Assembly (NCBI GenBank): GCA_007116755.1
Contig: SKHU01000025.1
Location: 1-8,441, forward strand
DNA length: 8,441 nucleotides
Direction: 5' to 3'
Source of the DNA: Alphaproteobacteria bacterium
GTDB taxonomy: Bacteria; Pseudomonadota; Alphaproteobacteria; Micavibrionales; CSBR16-224
The notes under the pieces are model-generated. The model was not told the DNA's origin. It did no database searches and saw only the letters and a program-made list of their open reading frames with translations. Below are positions 6,010-8,441 of this stretch, in pieces; within the stretch, counting starts at the first letter, position 1; every line of letters starts with the position of its first letter. The translations under genes and the position numbers were made by a program.

Positions 6010-6420
6010 TCATCTCTTTTCAAATTTTGCCAGCTCCACACGGGCGCGCAGCTCGATCTCGTCCAATATGCTTTTCAATGCCGGATCAAGAGCGGCAGAG
6101 CGCTGTTTTGCAACGGTGGCGGCGATCCGGTGCAGGGATTTTTCGGATACGCCGTCTGCAATAATTCCCATACGCAGCCGGTCGAGATGGTCTAGCAGCA
6201 CATCGGCCTGCTCCCGCGCCTGATCCTCCGGCGTTTTTTCTTCGAAAGCATCAATGGCAACCGGCATGGCCGGAACGGATTTGACTGCTGCCGCGTTTTT
6301 TATGTCGCCGCTTTCCGTGGCCTGTTTGACCAGCGCGTCAAAACCGGCACTGTCTTTTCCGCCGGTTTTTGATTTGGCGGTTTTGGACGTGCCGGATTTT
6401 CGCGGACCTTCGATTTTCAT
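6010..6420 (-). CDS. fliX: FliX, flagellar assembly regulator
   Basis: In Caulobacter FliX monitors completion of early basal-body structures and controls FlbD, the activator of sigma-54-dependent flagellar genes. The 136-residue product has the family layout: a short MKIEGP start, a variable Ser/Lys/Gly-rich linker (7-25), then a helical C-terminal domain with ADVLLDHLDRLRMGIIADGV (72-91) and the diagnostic end LKSILDEIELRARVELAKFE (115-134), which closely parallels the LLDQIELRAAVELAKLE ending of known FliX proteins. The start at 6420 has AAAGGG about 8 bases upstream on the minus strand; an in-frame ATG at 6507 would add 29 residues absent from the family and overlap the flgI promoter. It is divergent from flgI, as in Caulobacter, and probably precedes the TerB-like gene in the same direction. 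Confidence 0.9.
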   Translation of the reverse strand: MKIEGPRKSGTSKTAKSKTGGKDSAGFDALVKQATESGDIKNAAAVKSVPAMPVAIDAFEEKTPEDQAREQADVLLDHLDRLRMGIIADGVSEKSLHRIAATVAKQRSAALDPALKSILDEIELRARVELAKFEKR

Positions 6421-6443
6421 GATGTATTTCCCTTTCTTTGCCA

Positions 6444-6472
6444 AGTATAGCGCTGCGGGGAGGCAAAACCAA
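6444..6472 (-). promoter_or_regulatory. candidate promoter of fliX
   Basis: On the minus strand, TATACT (complement of 6444-6449, 5/6 to the -10) follows TTGGTT (complement of 6467-6472, 3/6) with a 17-base spacer. RNA would start near 6437, leaving a short leader that contains the AAAGGG ribosome site. The -35 half is weak. The element lies 55 to 85 bases upstream of the predicted flgI start point, where an enhancer-binding protein could also act. Confidence 0.35.
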
Positions 6473-6501
6473 GACAGGAAAAACCGATATTTTGTCAAAA
6501 C

Positions 6502-6517
6502 TGGCACAGAATTTGCT
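6502..6517 (+). promoter_or_regulatory. sigma-54 (RpoN) promoter of the flgI operon
   Basis: TGGCAC (6502-6507), five bases, TTGC (6513-6516), then T: this matches the -24/-12 consensus TGGCACRNNNNTTGCW at every specified position, with the required 10 bases between the GG and GC dinucleotides. Transcription should start near G6528, 43 bases before the flgI ATG. Flagellar rod, ring and hook operons of Caulobacter use sigma-54 with the activator FlbD, and the divergent neighbour here is fliX, the regulator of FlbD. Expression would therefore need an enhancer-binding protein; its site was not identified with certainty. Confidence 0.88.
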
Positions 6518-6570
6518 TTAATTAAGGGGAAGAGGCGGCATTTGTCTGTCCCAAAAACAAAAAAGGTTTA

Positions 6571-7716
6571 ATGAGAGAGATGATGGGAAAAATTTTAAAA
6601 AAAATTACGCGCCATGCGGCTGTTGCGGCAATTTTTGCCGTGTTCTGCCTTGCGGCTTTCCCGCAACAGGCCGGGGCAACGCGAATCAAGGACATCGTTG
6701 AATTTGAAGGCGTGCGCGACAATATGCTGGTCGGCTACGGGCTGGTCGTCGGGCTGAACGGCACGGGCGACAGCCTGCGCAACTCGCCTTTTACCGAGCA
6801 GAGCCTGATCGGTATGCTGGAGCGGCTCGGTGTCAATATCCGTAATGCCAATCTGAACACAAAGAACATCGCCGCTGTGATGGTGACGGCAACATTGCCG
6901 CCTTTTGCCGCGCAGGGCTCGCGGATTGACGTGTCGATCTCGGCGCTGGGCGATGCGAAAAGCCTGCAGGGCGGCACATTGCTGGTCACGCCGCTTTTGG
7001 GCGCAGATGCCGAAGTTTATGCGGTGGCGCAAGGGCCGGTGGCGGTGGCAGGTTTTGCCGCAGGCGGTGATGCGGCCAGCGTGACACAGAATATTCCGAC
7101 CGCGGGTCGCGTGGCCTCCGGCGCGATTGTGGAACGGGAGATCGATTTCCGTCTGGAAGATCTGGAAGATGTGCGCCTGGCGCTGCGTAACCCCGATTTC
7201 ACGACGGCGCGCCGTATTGCGGGAGCGATCAACGAACGTCTCGGCACGGCAGCCGCCTTTGCGGAGAACGGCTCGATCGTGCGTCTGACAAAACCGTCCG
7301 GCTATCGCGGCGGGCTGGTCAATCTGATTACCGATATTGAAAATTTGCGTGTCGTGCCCGATCAAATCGCACGCGTGGTCATCGACGAGCGTTCCGGCGT
7401 GATTGTCATGGGGCGGGATGTGCGCATCAGCACCGTGGCCATCGCGCAGGGCAATCTGACGATCAGCATTGCGGAATCGCCGCAGGTCTCGCAGCCGCAG
7501 CCTTTCGGTGAGGGCGATACGGCAGTTGTACCGCGCACGGCGCTGCGTGTGGATGACGACCGTCAGAAACGTCTGGCCGTGATGGAAGAAGGCGTAACCC
7601 TGCAGGAGCTGGTGCAGAGTTTGAACGCGCTCGGCATCGGGCCGCGCGATATTATCACCATCCTGCAATCGATCAAAGCGGCCGGTGCGTTGCAGGCCGA
7701 TATAGAGGTCATGTAG
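6571..7716 (+). CDS. flgI: FlgI, flagellar basal-body P-ring protein
   Basis: FlgI assembles into the P-ring around the distal rod in the periplasm, as part of the bushing through the peptidoglycan and outer membrane. The 381-residue product is full length for the family. A signal peptide covers residues 1-36 (KILKK basic region, hydrophobic 16-30, cleavage after AGA before TRIKD). The mature start RIKDIVEFEGVRDNMLVGYG (38-57) and GLVVGLNGTGDSL are hallmark FlgI segments, followed by LLVTPLLGADAEVYAVAQGP, ARRIAGAIN, ARVVIDERSGVIVMG and the C-terminal TLQELVQSLNALGIGPRDII and ALQADIEVM. The start is ambiguous among ATGs at 6571, 6580 and 6583; 6571 has AAGG only four bases away, and the later ones would shorten only the n-region. 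It is first in an operon with flgJ, 11 bases downstream, under the sigma-54 promoter. Confidence 0.97.
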   Translation: MREMMGKILKKITRHAAVAAIFAVFCLAAFPQQAGATRIKDIVEFEGVRDNMLVGYGLVVGLNGTGDSLRNSPFTEQSLIGMLERLGVNIRNANLNTKNIAAVMVTATLPPFAAQGSRIDVSISALGDAKSLQGGTLLVTPLLGADAEVYAVAQGPVAVAGFAAGGDAASVTQNIPTAGRVASGAIVEREIDFRLEDLEDVRLALRNPDFTTARRIAGAINERLGTAAAFAENGSIVRLTKPSGYRGGLVNLITDIENLRVVPDQIARVVIDERSGVIVMGRDVRISTVAIAQGNLTISIAESPQVSQPQPFGEGDTAVVPRTALRVDDDRQKRLAVMEEGVTLQELVQSLNALGIGPRDIITILQSIKAAGALQADIEVM

Positions 7717-7727
7717 AGGAGAAGAAA

Positions 7728-8093
7728 ATGGAACAGAGTGCGGCAGGATTTCAAAATGCGCTGATACAGTTTCAGGCTGCGCCTCTGCACAATGCGGCCG
7801 GACGCGGCGCGCCGAAGAATATTGCGGAAATTGAAGAGACAGCCAAAGAATTCGAGGCCGTGTTTCTGGCACAGATGCTTGCGCCGATGTTTGACGGTCT
7901 GGAAACCGCCGCGCCGTTCGGCGGCGGTCATGCCGAGGAGGTCTATCGCAGCCTTTTGATCAATGAATACGGGCGGCAGGTTGCCGCAGGCGGCGGAATC
8001 GGTATCGCTGATGCGGTCAAAGATTATATGATTTCCGTGCAGGCGCAGAATGAGATGCTGCCGCCGCCGCAGGAGGAAGGGGTGGAAAAATGA
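7728..8093 (+). CDS. flgJ: FlgJ-type rod-binding protein (CheL), without muramidase domain
   Basis: This 121-residue protein corresponds to the N-terminal rod-binding domain of FlgJ, which caps or scaffolds assembly of the flagellar rod in the periplasm. Visible family motifs are AKEFEAVFLAQMLAPMFDGL (39-58), FGGGHAEEVYRSLLINEYGR (64-83) and GGGIGIADAV (88-97). The peptidoglycan hydrolase domain of enterobacterial FlgJ is absent, as is usual in Alphaproteobacteria, where the gene is often named cheL; wall clearance must come from another enzyme. There is no signal peptide, consistent with export by the flagellar type III apparatus. AGGAG at 7717-7721 gives a strong ribosome site. Its stop overlaps the start of the next gene in ATGA, indicating translational coupling. 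Confidence 0.92.
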   Translation: MEQSAAGFQNALIQFQAAPLHNAAGRGAPKNIAEIEETAKEFEAVFLAQMLAPMFDGLETAAPFGGGHAEEVYRSLLINEYGRQVAAGGGIGIADAVKDYMISVQAQNEMLPPPQEEGVEK

Positions 8094-8441
8094 CGCAGCA
8101 GGAAAAAAACAATAAAAATCTGGCCGTTGAAATCAACGAAATGGCGGTTTTGATGCGGGATTTCGGTGTCGTGCTGCAAAAGGAAACCGCGGCGCTGCGC
8201 GGCGGAGAATACGAAGCGGCCAAACAGATGCAGGAGCAAAAGCGCAATCTGGCAGAACGCTATCAGCGCCGCGTGCAGAACCTTTCCGCCCGCAAGGAAG
8301 AAATTCGCGCATTGCCCGACAGCGAAAAAGAAAAAATCGTGCAGATGCGTCTGGAATTTTCAAAGATTCTGGAAGAAAATATGCGCGTCATTGATGCGGT
8401 GCGTAAATCCAGCCGTCGTATGGCGGAAAAGATCATCGATG
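8090..8441 (+). CDS. FlgN-like flagellar protein (FlbY position), 5' part
   Basis: The first 117 codons are present; the gene runs off the right edge. It starts at the ATG that overlaps the flgJ stop by 4 bp, with a G-rich AGGAGGAAGGGG upstream (8071-8082). The protein is highly charged and almost wholly helical: a heptad-like first helix LAVEINEMAVLMRDFGVVLQ (11-30), then KETAALRGGEYEAAKQMQEQ (31-50), a long Lys/Arg/Glu/Gln-rich coiled-coil region with K/E pairs, and MRLEFSKILEENMRVIDAVR (86-105). The E-T-x-A-L-R-x-G-x-Y/F pattern after a first helix is what FlgN-type chaperones show, and genes in this flgI-flgJ-next slot in Alphaproteobacteria (flbY in Caulobacter) are annotated that way. 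FlgN in enterobacteria escorts hook-filament junction proteins FlgK and FlgL. The call rests on helical pattern plus position, not a unique motif. Confidence 0.72.
   Translation, partial: MTQQEKNNKNLAVEINEMAVLMRDFGVVLQKETAALRGGEYEAAKQMQEQKRNLAERYQRRVQNLSARKEEIRALPDSEKEKIVQMRLEFSKILEENMRVIDAVRKSSRRMAEKIID

Noticed and set aside
6433..6447. Minus-strand TTGGCA before fliX considered as a second sigma-54 promoter
   Set aside because: The GG dinucleotide is present but no GC occurs 10 bases further on, so the -12 element is missing.
6421..6507. 29-residue N-terminal extension of fliX from an upstream ATG
   Set aside because: Family members begin with the MK-x-x-GP-type start found at 6420, which has its own ribosome site, and the extension would cross the sigma-54 promoter.
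6518..6525. TTAATTAA palindrome considered as a CtrA site
   Set aside because: CtrA recognises TTAA-N7-TTAA; here the two halves are adjacent with no spacer, and the sequence falls between the -12 and the start of the sigma-54 promoter.
6595..7872. 425-codon open frame antisense to flgI and flgJ
   Set aside because: It lies across two unmistakable flagellar genes; its Arg/His/Gln-rich translation is a codon-bias shadow.

Overview
The window looks like chromosomal DNA of a free-swimming alphaproteobacterium of moderate GC content. The evidence is flbT, flaF and fliX, flagellar regulators essentially confined to Alphaproteobacteria, together with an flgI-flgJ-type operon and a housekeeping pair (rsmI and an LpoA/LppC-like lipoprotein) whose proteins read as ordinary alphaproteobacterial versions. 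I cannot place it to genus from the sequence alone.

Layout. At 1-290 the 5' part of rsmI (16S rRNA methyltransferase) runs leftward off the edge. It is divergent from a lipoprotein of the penicillin-binding-protein-activator family (365-1798). The 74-bp gap between them holds what look like two promoters sharing one -10 region. Next comes the rightward pair flbT-flaF (1936-2839, overlapping by 11 bp), post-transcriptional and export factors for flagellin, ending at a weak hairpin plus T-run. A large orphan gene follows (2938-5394, possibly from a TTG at 2908). It encodes an 818-residue exported protein with a cysteine-rich, proline/glycine-rich N-terminal half and a helical C-terminal half, and I do not recognise its family. 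It converges on a leftward TerB-like gene (5417-5926), which lies downstream of leftward fliX (6010-6420). Divergent from fliX, a consensus sigma-54 promoter (6502-6517) drives flgI (6571-7716), a rod-binding FlgJ/CheL protein (7728-8093) and a FlgN-like coiled-coil protein that runs off the right edge (8090-8441).

How they work together. flgI, flgJ/cheL and the FlgN-like gene supply the P-ring, a rod-assembly factor and probably an export chaperone. FliX in Caulobacter couples basal-body assembly to FlbD, the activator of sigma-54 flagellar promoters, so fliX facing a sigma-54 promoter is a logical arrangement. FlbT and FlaF act later, at flagellin synthesis and secretion. The window therefore covers middle and late control points of the flagellar hierarchy, with two less expected genes inserted between them: the Cys-rich exported protein and the TerB-like protein.

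There is no gene-free stretch longer than about 150 bases, and I saw no RNA gene, insertion sequence, CRISPR array or tandem repeat. The most unusual content is the Cys-rich exported protein. The best-supported regulatory element is the sigma-54 promoter.
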